Part shown: positions 36,387 to 45,561 of the stretch, in pieces | How the letters are laid out: the number at the start of each line of letters is the position of its first letter | Numbering within the stretch: position 1 is the first letter of the stretch | NCBI RefSeq assembly: GCF_023101345.1 | Contig: NZ_CP095848.1 | Location: forward strand, 805,501-869,500 | Direction: 5' to 3' | DNA from: Hymenobacter sublimis | Lineage (GTDB): Bacteria; Bacteroidota; Bacteroidia; Cytophagales; Hymenobacteraceae | Length of the DNA stretch: 64,000 nucleotides | Notes under the pieces: generated by a model | Database searches by the model: none | What the model was told of the DNA's origin: nothing | The model's input: only the letters and a program-made list of their open reading frames with translations | Position numbers and translations under genes: made by a program

Positions 36387-37337
36387 TTAATTAGCCAGGA
36401 ACCCCTGAATGGTTTGCTCCCATAGTTGCTGGTGCTTCCACCAGTAGGGCTCGTGGCCGGAGCCGGGAAAATTCTGGCGCTGCTTGGGGCCGCGGAGGGC
36501 GGCATAAATACCGTCGGTTTCCTGGCGGGTTACGCGTGGGTCGGCTTCGCCCCACATGAGCAGGGTAGGAGTCGTGACGTGCGCGGCGTAGGCGGTGGCA
36601 TCCAGGTCGAAGGCCCAAAAGTTGTTTTCAACTCCGCCCCAGAATACCAACAGGTTGGCCATGGGGAAGGGCGGAACATGCATGGAGCGGAAGCGGCTTT
36701 GGGCGGTTTCGAGCATGGAGCCGTAGGGGCATTCGAGCAGGTTGGCCGTAGGCCGTACGCCTAGTTCGGCCTCGGCCCGCAACGTAGCCACCGCGCCCAT
36801 GGAATTGGCATAAATGTATACTGGCCCGGGCCGCCGTTGCAGCCACTGAACTACCGCTGCTACGTCAGCCGCCTCATGGTGACCTACCGTGCAGACGTTG
36901 CCCTCGGAGCCGCCGTTGCCGGCAAAATCGGTGAGCAGCACGTTGTAGCCCAAGTTTCTGAAAAAGCTCGCCTCAGTTAGGAGCTTGCTTTTGGAACTCG
37001 TGTAGCCGTGAAATAGGGCTACCGTACCGCGCGGGTTGGCTACTTGGCCTTGCCACGCTTCCAACCGGCCGTTGGCGCTAGTAAGATGAACGGTTTCGAA
37101 GGGAAAATCTGGCTGAATCCGGTTCGTCGGCTTAGGGTTCCGGATGCCCGTAAGCAGCACCCACAGTTTCTGAGGGGCTGAGAGCTGCTCCGGATTATCC
37201 GTGTGGGTGCCAACCGGGGTAGTAAAATGCGTGAAGCGCCAAGCATGAAAAGCGGCTACGATGTTCATAGCCACTAACGCTACCACGAGCGCCCACGCTA
37301 GCTGACGCCCGCGCTTCAGTTTGTTTCGCTGGGCCAT
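36387..37337 (-). CDS. Alpha/beta hydrolase with N-terminal membrane anchor
   Basis: This 316-residue protein has one N-terminal hydrophobic helix (AWALVVALVAMNIVAAFHAW). The fold shows VALFHGYTSSKSK, the nucleophile elbow YANSMGAVA (Ser), an acid loop LLMWGEADPRV and the catalytic His in PGSGHEPYWW. Its ATG overlaps the TAA of the pseudouridine synthase by one base (TAATG), so the two are translationally coupled. No function can be assigned beyond serine hydrolase, possibly an esterase or lipase-like enzyme acting at the outer face of the inner membrane. Confidence 0.85.
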   Translation of the reverse strand: MAQRNKLKRGRQLAWALVVALVAMNIVAAFHAWRFTHFTTPVGTHTDNPEQLSAPQKLWVLLTGIRNPKPTNRIQPDFPFETVHLTSANGRLEAWQGQVANPRGTVALFHGYTSSKSKLLTEASFFRNLGYNVLLTDFAGNGGSEGNVCTVGHHEAADVAAVVQWLQRRPGPVYIYANSMGAVATLRAEAELGVRPTANLLECPYGSMLETAQSRFRSMHVPPFPMANLLVFWGGVENNFWAFDLDATAYAAHVTTPTLLMWGEADPRVTRQETDGIYAALRGPKQRQNFPGSGHEPYWWKHQQLWEQTIQGFLAN

Positions 37338-38269
37338 TAGCTGCGGCCCGAACGCCCACCAGCCGGGCCCGGCTTCCGGCTGGTAGTGCCACGGCCTGCT
37401 GATTTCGGGCCGGGCTTGCTACCGGTTTTGCCGGGAGTTGCCCGGTTACTTCCGGTTTTGCTACCCGTAGGTTTTGGACTAAACGTGCCATTGCCACCCG
37501 ACCGGGCACCGCCTCGGGAGCCGGTGGAGCGGGCGTTGGCCCCGGGTGTCTTCGCCTCGTTCTGCGCACCAAAACCGCCCCGTTTGTAGCCACCAGCGCT
37601 ATTCTGGCCCGGTTTGGCATCGGCGGGGCGCACCCCGCCGGGCCAGTACTCGGAGCCTTTGCTTGGCGTTTTAAAGGTGCCGGCCGCCACAGTTTGGGCC
37701 GCCATATCCTCGGTCAGCGCCTGCACTTCAGCCTTGGTCAGCTCACGCCACTCGCCGGGCTGAAGCTGGTCAACTTGTAAATCGGCAATGCTGGCGCGCA
37801 CGAGGCGCAGGGTAGGGTAACCCACAGCGGCCGTCATTTTGCGCACCTGCCGGTTCATGCCCTGTGAAATGCGAATCTGGACCCAGCTAGTTGGAATGTT
37901 GGCCCGGAAGCGAACCGGCTTGCTACGCTCCCACAGCTCGGGGGCTTCGGGTAGCAGGGCTACCTCGGCGGGGGTAGTGAAACCCGTTTTCAGGTCTACG
38001 CCGCGGCGCAGGTTTTCCAGGGCTTCCGGGGTCGGAACGCCTTCTACCTGCACCCAGTACGTTTTCGGAACCTTGAAGCGCGGTTCGGAAAGGCGGTGCT
38101 GAAGCTGTTTATCGTCGGTGAGCAGTACGAGGCCCTCGGAGTCATAATCCAGTCGCCCAACCGGGTAAATGTTGGGAATTGAAACAAAATCCTTGAGGGT
38201 TTTGCGGCCGGTTTCGTCCGTAAATTGTGTGAGGACTTCGTAAGGCTTGTTGAGCAGAATGTAACGCAT
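37337..38269 (-). CDS. rRNA pseudouridine synthase, RluE/RsuA type, with basic tail
   Basis: With the start at 38269 the protein has 310 residues. Residues 1-180 match the RsuA/RluB/RluE family: YILLNKPYEVLTQF, the catalytic Asp41 in PVGRLDYDSEGLVLLT, and ISQGMNRQVRKM. The family isomerises uridine in 16S or 23S rRNA. There is no N-terminal S4 domain, as in RluE. A roughly 110-residue Gly/Ser/Lys/Arg-rich, RNA-binding-like low-complexity tail follows, common in Bacteroidota members. It is coupled to the alpha/beta hydrolase by a one-base stop/start overlap. Confidence 0.9.
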   Translation of the reverse strand: MRYILLNKPYEVLTQFTDETGRKTLKDFVSIPNIYPVGRLDYDSEGLVLLTDDKQLQHRLSEPRFKVPKTYWVQVEGVPTPEALENLRRGVDLKTGFTTPAEVALLPEAPELWERSKPVRFRANIPTSWVQIRISQGMNRQVRKMTAAVGYPTLRLVRASIADLQVDQLQPGEWRELTKAEVQALTEDMAAQTVAAGTFKTPSKGSEYWPGGVRPADAKPGQNSAGGYKRGGFGAQNEAKTPGANARSTGSRGGARSGGNGTFSPKPTGSKTGSNRATPGKTGSKPGPKSAGRGTTSRKPGPAGGRSGRS

Positions 38270-38396
38270 GGAAGAGCATGAGCCTTCCAGCCCACGTAAA
38301 AGCAACAAAATAAGATGATTCCGCCGGGGCAGAAAGCGGAAGTACACCTACGTACCTCGGCCAGTGTCCGGCCCCTCGTGGCAACAAAGGTACGCC

Positions 38397-38798
38397 TTAC
38401 TTCTGCAGGCGTCGGCGCCGGATGCTTTCAGCCATGAGAATACGCACGTCGCCGTTAGGACGCACCACATATTCGCCACTGTCGCGCACCGATACGCCGT
38501 TGCGCATTTCGTCGCGGTAGTCGTGGTAAACCAGGGTGCCGATTCTAACGGAGTCGGCGGGGGTAGGGGCGGGCGGGGCCGGCTGGCCATTAATTTGGGC
38601 CATTTGCGCCAGGTACAGCAAAGAGTCGCGCTTGGTGTAAGGGCTGAATTTGAACTTGCCGGGAAAGTAGTTTTTAGGATCAGAAACGCGGTTGCGCACG
38701 AAGTCCTGCACAGCCAGCTCTGTTTGCTGTTCGGTGGTTTTGGTACAGCCCGTGAGCAGTAAGCCCGCGCAGAGCAGAGCAAGGAATAAAGGTTTCAT
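38397..38798 (-). CDS. Small lipoprotein with C-terminal motif
   Basis: From 38798 the protein has 133 residues and a lipoprotein signal (LALLCAGLLLTGC). The C-terminal part GEYVVRPNGDVRIL resembles the repeated unit in the secreted protein at 18096. The open frame continues back to 38894 into the neighbouring gene's end, which is not supported. Function unknown. Confidence 0.68.
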   Translation of the reverse strand: MKPLFLALLCAGLLLTGCTKTTEQQTELAVQDFVRNRVSDPKNYFPGKFKFSPYTKRDSLLYLAQMAQINGQPAPPAPTPADSVRIGTLVYHDYRDEMRNGVSVRDSGEYVVRPNGDVRILMAESIRRRRLQK

Positions 38799-38883
38799 GA
38801 GAAAATTCGATTGGTCGGCGGGAGAGGAGCACTGCATGACACGGCCCCGGCGGCTCCAGTTCCCGGCCAGATAAGCAGCAAAT

Positions 38884-40959
38884 TTACAGGCCACCAGAAT
38901 ATTTGCGGGTAGCCCACTCCACGGTCAGCAGGGCTAGCAACACAAAAAACAGCCATTTTAGGTTGATCAGGTCCTTGAGCTCTTCCTGCTCATAAATGAC
39001 GGGCTTGTAGTTGGCTTTTCGGATGTCCTGGGCAAGTTGGGCAAACTGGGCGGGAAAGTACAGGCGCTGGCCGCTGCGCCGGGCCACTTGGTAGAGCAGG
39101 TTATGGTCGGCCCGCGACTGCAGGGCCTCCAGCTGCTGCTCCTGCACCAGCACCTCGCCCCGGTCTTGCTGGGGCTGGCCCCCGAGGGTAGCGCGGGCCG
39201 TGTAGCGGTATAGGCCGGCCGGCAAGGGCCCCAGGTGGAGCGGGGCACCGTCTTCGGTGGTGGTGTACGTGAAGGTGCGAGTTTGCTGCTGCTCGTTAGT
39301 GAGGCTAAGCGTGATTTGCTGGCCGTAAATGCGCTCAAAAATGGCGTTGTAAGTCTCGGCCCCGAAGGTTACGTCGTCCTGGGAGTTGAAAGCATCTTGA
39401 GTGGGGTAGACGTCGAGGCGCTTTTTATTGGCGTTTTGGGTGAGCAACTGCAGGGTCCGGAGCACCAGCCGGTCGTAGGCTTCGGGTCGGTCGTCGTGCT
39501 CCCCGGCTTCCTGCAGGCGCCACTGCCAGCTGCCATCGGTGAGCAGGGTGGCTTGGCGCTGGGCTGGCGTGCCCCCAAAAACCAGCAAGGGCTTCTGCGT
39601 TTTCACCCGGCCTACTTGCTGCCACAGCGCGGCCTCGGCCCCGGCGCCCAGCCGAATATCCCCGAAGGGTACCGGCGCGGGCGGGTAAGCGGCAAAACGG
39701 CGCAGCGCATCTTCCTCGAAGGCAAAGCGGGTGAAAGTGGCGTTAGGCACGGGGGTCACGGCATCGGTTTGGTCACCGCGTGGGGTCACCGTCAGGCCGG
39801 CGCTCAGGGCGTTGTAGGCACTGTAATCCGACTGGGCCCCCAGCACATATAAGGCAGGTACCCGGCGGGCTTTCACTTGGGCCAGCACCTCAGCGCCTAC
39901 CCCGTTCTGGGCGGGCAACTGATGCAGAATGGCCACGTCAAAATCCTGGCGCCGCAAGGGGCTGATACCGGGCAGGTAGGTAGTCAGGTCGAAATTATCG
40001 TTTTGCAAGATGGCCGCGCGCAGGGCCTTCAGATCGGGGTGGGGGGCGGCACCGGCCAGCAGCACCCGCAGCTTACCCTTCACAATGTCGAGGTAGGCGA
40101 ACTTCTGGTTGTTGAGCAGGGTGAACTCGCCAGGCAGTTTTTCTACCACCACCTCGTAGCGGCGCTTGCCGGGCGTTGGGGCCGTTACAAGAAACGTTGT
40201 TTTGGTGCGCCGTCGTCCGGCCAGCAAGGGCACGCGCCTGGTTTGCAGTACGCGGCCATTTTCGCGCAGCAACACCGTTGCTGAAGTGCCGGCCGCATAC
40301 CCATCGTAGGCAATTTCAGCCTCAATGGGAAACTGGTTACCGCTGAACGCCACACGGTTATACGTGAGGACCGGTATGCTCACGTCCTTTTTTGGCAGCG
40401 TATCACCTACCCCTACGGCATAAATTGGAAATCGGTAGTCGGTGTATTGGGGCGCCCGGCCTTGGTTTACCAGTCCATCGGAGACCAGCACCACGCCCGC
40501 CAAGTTTCGGTTTTGGTAGCCTTCGCCAATGCGGGTGAGCAGCCCATCTAAATCCGTGGCTGGGGCCCGGAAGCGCACCGAATCGGGGCGGGTAGGCCGG
40601 CCAGAGCTCATGAGCGTTTGAGTTTCCACCCGAAAGCCCTGGCCGCGCAAAGTGGCAGCCAGCTGGGTTAACCCCTGAGTAGTCTGGCTCAGCACTGTGG
40701 GCGGCGTGAACAGCCCCACCGATTGAGAATTATCCAGGGCCAGCACAAGGGTAGGGGCCTCGGTAGTAGTCGTTGTCGATTTAAGGAAGGGGGAAAGCAG
40801 CAGAAAGCACAGAAAGCTCACGACGGCAAAGCGCACAAAAGCTAGGGCGTAATTAACGGCCCGGCCCCAGGGCGCCTTGGCCGAGTACAGCAGGGCCGCG
40901 TAGCCCGCCCCCACCAGCAGGCACAGCAGGATAAACCAGGGAGAAGCAGATAGTAGCAA
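38884..40959 (-). CDS. Large VWA-domain inner-membrane protein
   Basis: This 691-residue protein has two N-terminal helices (residues of about 5-25 and 37-57) and one C-terminal helix (LKWLFFVLLALLTVEW). Between them lies a von Willebrand factor A-like domain with MIDAS pattern DNSQS (76-80) and VVLVSDGLVN. Beta-rich regions follow. Such BatA-like Bacteroidota proteins with a VWA domain facing the periplasm are often found near aerotolerance operons, but none is seen here. It is encoded directly after a lipoprotein gene on the same strand. Function unknown. Confidence 0.82.
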   Translation of the reverse strand: MLLSASPWFILLCLLVGAGYAALLYSAKAPWGRAVNYALAFVRFAVVSFLCFLLLSPFLKSTTTTTEAPTLVLALDNSQSVGLFTPPTVLSQTTQGLTQLAATLRGQGFRVETQTLMSSGRPTRPDSVRFRAPATDLDGLLTRIGEGYQNRNLAGVVLVSDGLVNQGRAPQYTDYRFPIYAVGVGDTLPKKDVSIPVLTYNRVAFSGNQFPIEAEIAYDGYAAGTSATVLLRENGRVLQTRRVPLLAGRRRTKTTFLVTAPTPGKRRYEVVVEKLPGEFTLLNNQKFAYLDIVKGKLRVLLAGAAPHPDLKALRAAILQNDNFDLTTYLPGISPLRRQDFDVAILHQLPAQNGVGAEVLAQVKARRVPALYVLGAQSDYSAYNALSAGLTVTPRGDQTDAVTPVPNATFTRFAFEEDALRRFAAYPPAPVPFGDIRLGAGAEAALWQQVGRVKTQKPLLVFGGTPAQRQATLLTDGSWQWRLQEAGEHDDRPEAYDRLVLRTLQLLTQNANKKRLDVYPTQDAFNSQDDVTFGAETYNAIFERIYGQQITLSLTNEQQQTRTFTYTTTEDGAPLHLGPLPAGLYRYTARATLGGQPQQDRGEVLVQEQQLEALQSRADHNLLYQVARRSGQRLYFPAQFAQLAQDIRKANYKPVIYEQEELKDLINLKWLFFVLLALLTVEWATRKYSGGL

Positions 40960-41384
40960 AGGCAGAACGATATAGCAACCGCACTAAAGAACCCCGTTTT
41001 GCGTGGCTTGGTTGCGCCGGGCGGGGTAGGAGGCAGCGTGAAGGTAGGAAGTTGCGGATAAGTACGTAGGGTAGAGGTCGTCTATCTTGAAGCATGGAAA
41101 TGATGGAAGATATAGTATGCAGAAAATAGCGCCTTTTCTGTTCGTAGTTGGGTGCGCGTGTTTTGTACTCTTCCCCAGAAGGAGTCCTAGCACATATGAA
41201 AAGCCAGTACTCAGGGCGAGGTTGCCAATGAAAAATTTGACTTATGGTAATACTACCCAACTACTCGCTTTTTATGCAGACTGCGGAGACCAATATAAGA
41301 GTACCTGATACTCGGTTTTAGTGGGAAGGATTCCGTGTACTGAAGCAGCAATTATTCGGGTCTAACAACGAATTGTCTCCTGCC
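40960..41384. other. Intergenic region with one doubtful small ORF
   Basis: These 425 bp lie between two leftward genes. No repeat or terminator stands out. The only candidate coding sequence is the plus-strand ORF at 41117-41308. Confidence 0.4.
41117..41308 (+). CDS. Doubtful small hypothetical protein
   Basis: The 63-residue frame starts MQKIAPFLFVVGCACFVLF, a plausible signal or membrane segment, and then has a polar tail with one more Cys. It runs opposite to its neighbours, has no visible promoter, and could be chance. Listed for completeness. Confidence 0.22.
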   Translation: MQKIAPFLFVVGCACFVLFPRRSPSTYEKPVLRARLPMKNLTYGNTTQLLAFYADCGDQYKST

Positions 41385-42056
41385 TCACAGCACCGTCACT
41401 AATTCCTTGCTTTTCAGCATCCTGACCGGCGAAATGACCTGCTCATGCAGTGGAATGCGCTTGCCGTAGCGCTCCTGCAGCTTGGCTTGCACGACCGGGT
41501 GGCTTAGATCGAATTCGCGCAGGGTCTGAAGCTTCCCGATTTCGCGGCCAGTGGCTTGGCGGTACATCTTCCAGAGCAGTTCCGAGCAGTAAATTCGCTC
41601 ATCAGACCAGCCGAAGTACAGGTCGTAATTTTTGCCGCGGTACCGCTCACCGGCAGCTTGCAGGCGCTGGAGTACCGCGGGGGTAAGCACTGTTTCGGCA
41701 TCGTGCAGGCGCTTCACTACAAATGTGCCCTTTTGGCCCCGTGCAGTCCAGGCCGCCAGGGAAGTTTCGCCGACGGGTTGCACGGCCTCGAATACGCGCC
41801 ACTCGCCGTCCTTCTTAAACAAGATGCCGCAGTGGCTGTACGCGGAATGAGTAGCCAGCTGAATGGCGCGGCTTTGCGCCGACCGGGACGTTTGAAAGAT
41901 CAGGTCGCCGTTGCGGAGGCGGGAAGATATCTGTTGCACCGCTTTTGAAGCGGCTTGAGCCTGTTGGTAGCGGGCATAACGGTGGCGCAGGCGGGGGTAG
42001 GCCAGCACGGTCAGCAGCAAGAGTGGTAGCAGCAGAAATAGACCACGCCGGGGCAT
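41385..42056 (-). CDS. YiiX-type NlpC/P60-like cysteine hydrolase
   Basis: The protein has 223 residues and a signal-anchor helix (residues of about 5-20). The domain beginning RNGDLIFQTS carries the candidate catalytic His in YSHCGI (H75) and Cys in YCSELLWK (C157), the circularly permuted arrangement of the YiiX/YebB papain-like family. These enzymes hydrolyse peptide or amide bonds, some in cell-wall metabolism, with a probable periplasmic site. A family A repeat follows upstream. The substrate is unknown. Confidence 0.87.
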   Translation of the reverse strand: MPRRGLFLLLPLLLLTVLAYPRLRHRYARYQQAQAASKAVQQISSRLRNGDLIFQTSRSAQSRAIQLATHSAYSHCGILFKKDGEWRVFEAVQPVGETSLAAWTARGQKGTFVVKRLHDAETVLTPAVLQRLQAAGERYRGKNYDLYFGWSDERIYCSELLWKMYRQATGREIGKLQTLREFDLSHPVVQAKLQERYGKRIPLHEQVISPVRMLKSKELVTVL

Positions 42057-42098
42057 ACAAGTGTAGAAGTAAAGTAGAAAATGAAGCTAGATAAAAAA

Positions 42099-42191
42099 GT
42101 CAATCCGAGCGGAGTGAGGAATCTTGCGTGCTGACGTTGAGTCACTTCTGCAAGGTCAGCATGCGAGATTCCTCACTCCGCTCGGAATGAC
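42099..42191. repeat. Palindromic intergenic repeat, family A
   Basis: The left arm GTCAATCCGAGCGGAG(TGAGGAATC) and the right arm GATTCCTCACTCCGCTCGG(AATGAC) are near-perfect reverse complements, with the pair TGCTGAC/GTCAGCA at the inner edge. It lies between YiiX and fabG. Confidence 0.85.
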
Positions 42192-42217
42192 GGTCTAATC
42201 GGATTATTCTATTGCTA

Positions 42218-42967
42218 CTACGTCAGCATGCCGCCATCAACCTGCAGTACCTGGCCGGTGATGTAGGCCGAGTTGTCGGAGGCCAGGAAGGCGGTGGCTT
42301 TGGCTACGTCCTCGGGGGAGCCGCCACGCTTGAGCGGAATGGCCTTGCGCCACTCGTCTACTTGCTTTTGGTCGAGGGCATCGGTCATTTCGGTTTCAAT
42401 GAAGCCGGGCGCAATGGCGTTGCAGCGGATGTTGCGCGAGCCCAACTCCAGGGCCACCGACTTAGTGAAGCCAATAATTCCGGCCTTGGACGCGGCGTAG
42501 TTGGCCTGCCCGGCGTTGCCTTTAATGCCCACCACCGAAGTCATGTTCACGACGCTGCCCGTTTTGGCGCGCATCATGGGCTTGGTGGCGGCTTTAGTCA
42601 GGTTGAACACCGACTTCAGGTTTACGGCCAGCACTTGGTCCCACTGCTGCTCGCTCATGCGCATGAGCAGGCCATCCTGCGTGATACCGGCGTTGTTGAC
42701 CAGAATATCCAGCTTGCCAAATTCAGCTACTACCTCATCCACCAGCTTTTCAGCCTCGGCGTAAATGGAAGCGTCGGAGCGGAAGCCTTTTACTTTGGTG
42801 CCGTGGGCGGAAAGCTCCTGCTCCAACTGCTGGCCTTTTTCCACGCTGGAAAGGTAGGTAAAGGCTACCTGGGCGCCCTGCTGGGCAAAATACACCGCAA
42901 TGGCGCGGCCAATTCCTTTGGAAGCACCCGTAATGAGGGCCACTTTCCCGTCAAGCAGTTGTGTCAT
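42218..42967 (-). CDS. fabG: 3-oxoacyl-[acyl-carrier-protein] reductase
   Basis: From 42967 the protein has 249 residues, the exact family length. It contains the NADP motif TGASKGIG (13-20), NNAG (91-94), and the catalytic residues S144, Y157 and K161 (ANYAASKAG). It ends with a TGQVLQVDGGM segment. It reduces 3-oxoacyl-ACP in fatty-acid elongation. The open frame extends 43 codons upstream through a family B repeat, which is not coding. The divergent gene is a flavoprotein reductase. Confidence 0.95.
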   Translation of the reverse strand: MTQLLDGKVALITGASKGIGRAIAVYFAQQGAQVAFTYLSSVEKGQQLEQELSAHGTKVKGFRSDASIYAEAEKLVDEVVAEFGKLDILVNNAGITQDGLLMRMSEQQWDQVLAVNLKSVFNLTKAATKPMMRAKTGSVVNMTSVVGIKGNAGQANYAASKAGIIGFTKSVALELGSRNIRCNAIAPGFIETEMTDALDQKQVDEWRKAIPLKRGGSPEDVAKATAFLASDNSAYITGQVLQVDGGMLT

Positions 42968-42992
42968 GCCGGCGAAGATAGGAGCCTTTTTT

Positions 42993-43117
42993 GAGCTGGT
43001 AACTGCTAGCTGGTAGCGGTTGGCGTTTCGTTGGACGAGCCATTGGCTTTTGCCGTAGCTTGCAGCGAAATACCCTTGCCCAAAAGCTATAGCCAATAGC
43101 TAGCAGCTAACAGCTTA
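42993..43117. repeat. Intergenic inverted repeat, family B
   Basis: A diverged copy of the element at 1507-1624 contains AACTGCTAGCTGGTAGC on the left and CAATAGCTAGCAGCTAACAG on the right. It occupies most of the gap between fabG and the divergent flavoprotein gene. Confidence 0.6.
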
Positions 43118-43119
43118 CA

Positions 43120-44358
43120 ATGACAACCGATATCTGTATTCTAGGAGCTGGGCCGGGCGGGGCCACGGCCGCCTTGCACCTGGCTAACGCCGGCTACCGC
43201 TGCCTGCTCCTCGACCGCGCCTCATTCCCCCGCGACAAAGTGTGCGGCGACGCCCTGAGTGGCAAGGTAATCAATGAGTTGCGCCGTATCGGAGAAGAGT
43301 TGCCAGCCCGTCTGAATGCCGAGCCAATTCAGCTGCCCAGCTGGGGTATTGATTTCTACGCCCCCAACGGCCGCCGCCTGGCCGTTCCCTTCAAACCGAA
43401 ATACAATCCGGCCACCGACCAAGCCGCCGGCCACATCAGCAAGCGCCTGCACTTCGATAACTTTTTGATTGAAGAAGTACGCCAGCGGCCGGAAATTAAC
43501 TTCCGCGAGAACGTAGATGTAGCCCGCCACGAGCAACTGCCGGATGGCCGGTGGCGCCTGCTGGATGCTGGCGGTCAGGAGATTGTCGTGGCTCGGCTGC
43601 TGCTGGTCGCCAATGGGGCCCAATCCAGCTTTGCCCGCCAGATTGGGGGCCACGAGTTGGAGCCCGCCCACCATTGTGCCGGCCTGCGGGCCTACTACCG
43701 GGGCGTCACGGGCCTGCACCCCGATAACTTCATTGAGCTTCACTTCATCAAGGATTTTCTGCCGGGTTACCTCTGGGTTTTTCCCTTGCCCAATGGCGAG
43801 GCCAACGTAGGGGTAGGGATGCTCACCGAAGCCGTTTCAAAGAAAAAGGTGAAGCTGCGCGAGCGGCTGGAGGAAATGCTGCTCACTCATCCCGCCCTGA
43901 AAGACCGGTTTGCCAACGCTGAGCGGCTCGGGCCAGTGCGCGGGTTTGGGCTACCCCTGGGCTCCCGCCGCCGCCCGCTCTCGGGGCCCGCCTACCTACT
44001 GCTCGGCGACGCTGGCTCCCTCATCGACCCATTTTCTGGGGAAGGCATCAGCCACGCCATGGTATCGGGGCGCCACGCCGCCGACTGGGCCGGACGGGCC
44101 CTAGCCGCACAAGATTTCACCGCCGATTTCCTGAAAGGCTACGATGCGGCCGTGTACAACCGCTTGTGGCAGGAACTGCGCCTCAGCCGCGGCATGCAAC
44201 GCCTGCTTAATTATCCCTGGCTGTTCAACTTCGTCGCCAACCGCGCCGCCAACAACCCCACTCTAGCCGAAACCATCAGCAACATGTTCCTCGACCTGGA
44301 CCTGCGCGAACGGCTGCGCAAGCCTAGTTTCTACGCGAAGCTGCTGTTGGGACGATGA
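43120..44358 (+). CDS. Geranylgeranyl-reductase-like FAD oxidoreductase
   Basis: This 412-residue flavoprotein has the N-terminal motif CILGAGPGGATAALHLA and the RDKVCGDALSG segment typical of geranylgeranyl reductases. It also has LLLGDAGSLIDPFSGEGISHAM (the family's GD motif). Members saturate isoprenoid double bonds of menaquinone side chains, archaeal lipids or chlorophyll; other branches are halogenase-like. The substrate here is unproven. Transcription diverges from fabG across a family B repeat. No membrane segment is evident. Confidence 0.87.
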   Translation: MTTDICILGAGPGGATAALHLANAGYRCLLLDRASFPRDKVCGDALSGKVINELRRIGEELPARLNAEPIQLPSWGIDFYAPNGRRLAVPFKPKYNPATDQAAGHISKRLHFDNFLIEEVRQRPEINFRENVDVARHEQLPDGRWRLLDAGGQEIVVARLLLVANGAQSSFARQIGGHELEPAHHCAGLRAYYRGVTGLHPDNFIELHFIKDFLPGYLWVFPLPNGEANVGVGMLTEAVSKKKVKLRERLEEMLLTHPALKDRFANAERLGPVRGFGLPLGSRRRPLSGPAYLLLGDAGSLIDPFSGEGISHAMVSGRHAADWAGRALAAQDFTADFLKGYDAAVYNRLWQELRLSRGMQRLLNYPWLFNFVANRAANNPTLAETISNMFLDLDLRERLRKPSFYAKLLLGR

Positions 44359-44441
44359 GAGAGAAAATTAGGGTATGAGGTAAAAGGGTAGGATGGTGTG
44401 AGGTAAGGGTAGAGTAAAAGCAAAGCCAGAGCATTCACTCA

Positions 44442-44557
44442 AACCCGTCTATCATCCTGAGCCCAGCGAAGGACCTTATCACGTTAGAACAAGTCGTTAT
44501 TACGGCTCGTGCTGGCGTAAAAAGGTCCTTCGCTGGGCTCAGGATGACAGACGGGTT
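44442..44557. repeat. Palindromic intergenic repeat, family A
   Basis: Ends AACCCGTCT and AGACGGGTT are inverted. Inside lie the arms ATCATCCTGAGCCCAGCGAA(GGACC) and (GGTCC)TTCGCTGGGCTCAGGATGA. It is located between convergent genes. Confidence 0.85.
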
Positions 44558-44587
44558 AATTTACTCAGTCGCTAAATCACTACCTCA

Positions 44588-45325
44588 CTACTTCCCTGCG
44601 TAGCGGCGTAGGCTCTTTTCAGCTTCCGGGTTGAGTTGGGTGGCTTTTTCCAAATCTGCTTTGGCTTCGACGGGCTTGTTGATGGAAGCGTAACTGATGC
44701 CCCGGTACTCGTAGGCATCAGCGTAGTTGGGGTCGATGCTGATGGCTTTGGCGAAGTCCGGAATGGCGCTCTTGAAGTTGAACATCTGCATTTTAGCAGC
44801 TCCGCGGCCGAAATAAGCTTCCTTGTCCTGGGGGTTGTACTTCACGGCTTTGCCGAAGTCTACGATGGCGGCGCTGTACTCCTTGAGCTTGAGGCGGTTG
44901 AGGCCCCGGTTGTAGTACGCCTCGGCGTTGGTGGGCTTCAGCCGCAGGGCCGCATTGTAGTCGGTTACGGCTTCGCGGTAATCCTTGAGGTGGCTCTTGG
45001 CCTTGGCGCGGGCTAGTAGGGCGTCAAAGTCGCGGGGCTTGGCTTTGAGGGCCAAGTCGGCCGTCCGGATGTCAGCTCGGTAGTCGGCGTTGCTTTTACG
45101 CGCGGCAGGTTCTACCGGCAAGGGTGGGGTAGGAGCCGTTGAGGCCGTAGCATTTACTCCAGCAGCGGGCCGCGCGGCCGAATCGGCGGCTTGGGCCACG
45201 GAGGTCTCGCGGGCCGCGTTGCGGGCGGCGGAAGTAGGACGTTCTACTTCCGTAGTAGTGCGGGCGCAATCCGTCAGAAAAAGCAACGTAAGACAGGTTG
45301 CCAGCGAAAGTATGGGTGCCTTCAT
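44588..45325 (-). CDS. TPR-repeat lipoprotein
   Basis: This 245-residue protein has a short hydrophobic leader and LFLTDC lipobox-like end. An Ala/Thr-rich linker follows to about residue 80, and then about five tetratricopeptide repeats (for example LKPTNAEAYYNRGLNRLKLKEY and NPQDKEAYFGRGAAKMQ). TPR proteins bind peptides or partner proteins. It is probably outer-membrane or periplasmic. The C-terminus is basic. The partner is unknown. Confidence 0.85.
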   Translation of the reverse strand: MKAPILSLATCLTLLFLTDCARTTTEVERPTSAARNAARETSVAQAADSAARPAAGVNATASTAPTPPLPVEPAARKSNADYRADIRTADLALKAKPRDFDALLARAKAKSHLKDYREAVTDYNAALRLKPTNAEAYYNRGLNRLKLKEYSAAIVDFGKAVKYNPQDKEAYFGRGAAKMQMFNFKSAIPDFAKAISIDPNYADAYEYRGISYASINKPVEAKADLEKATQLNPEAEKSLRRYAGK

Positions 45326-45489
45326 GAGGGAAGTTTTAAGGGAAAACCGGCGGCAAAAGTGCCACTAAACGGCGTGTGGGCCCTTGTACGCGCAGCCCTC
45401 AGCAATGGCCATGACTAACCCCAAAATTTTGCCGCGTACCGGCAAGCTCCTGTGTTGGCGGGCAACGCGGCGGAGTAGCGCGGCCTGCC

Positions 45490-45497
45490 TATCTTTG
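45490..45497 (+). promoter_or_regulatory. -7-like element ahead of lpd
   Basis: TATCTTTG matches the consensus and lies 64 bp before the lpd ATG. No suitable -33 element is present, so the support is weak. Confidence 0.35.
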
Positions 45498-45561
45498 CCG
45501 GGCTACCTGCCCGCCCGATGCGGCAGTGGCCCTTCTTTCTTAACCTTCAACCGAACACAAC

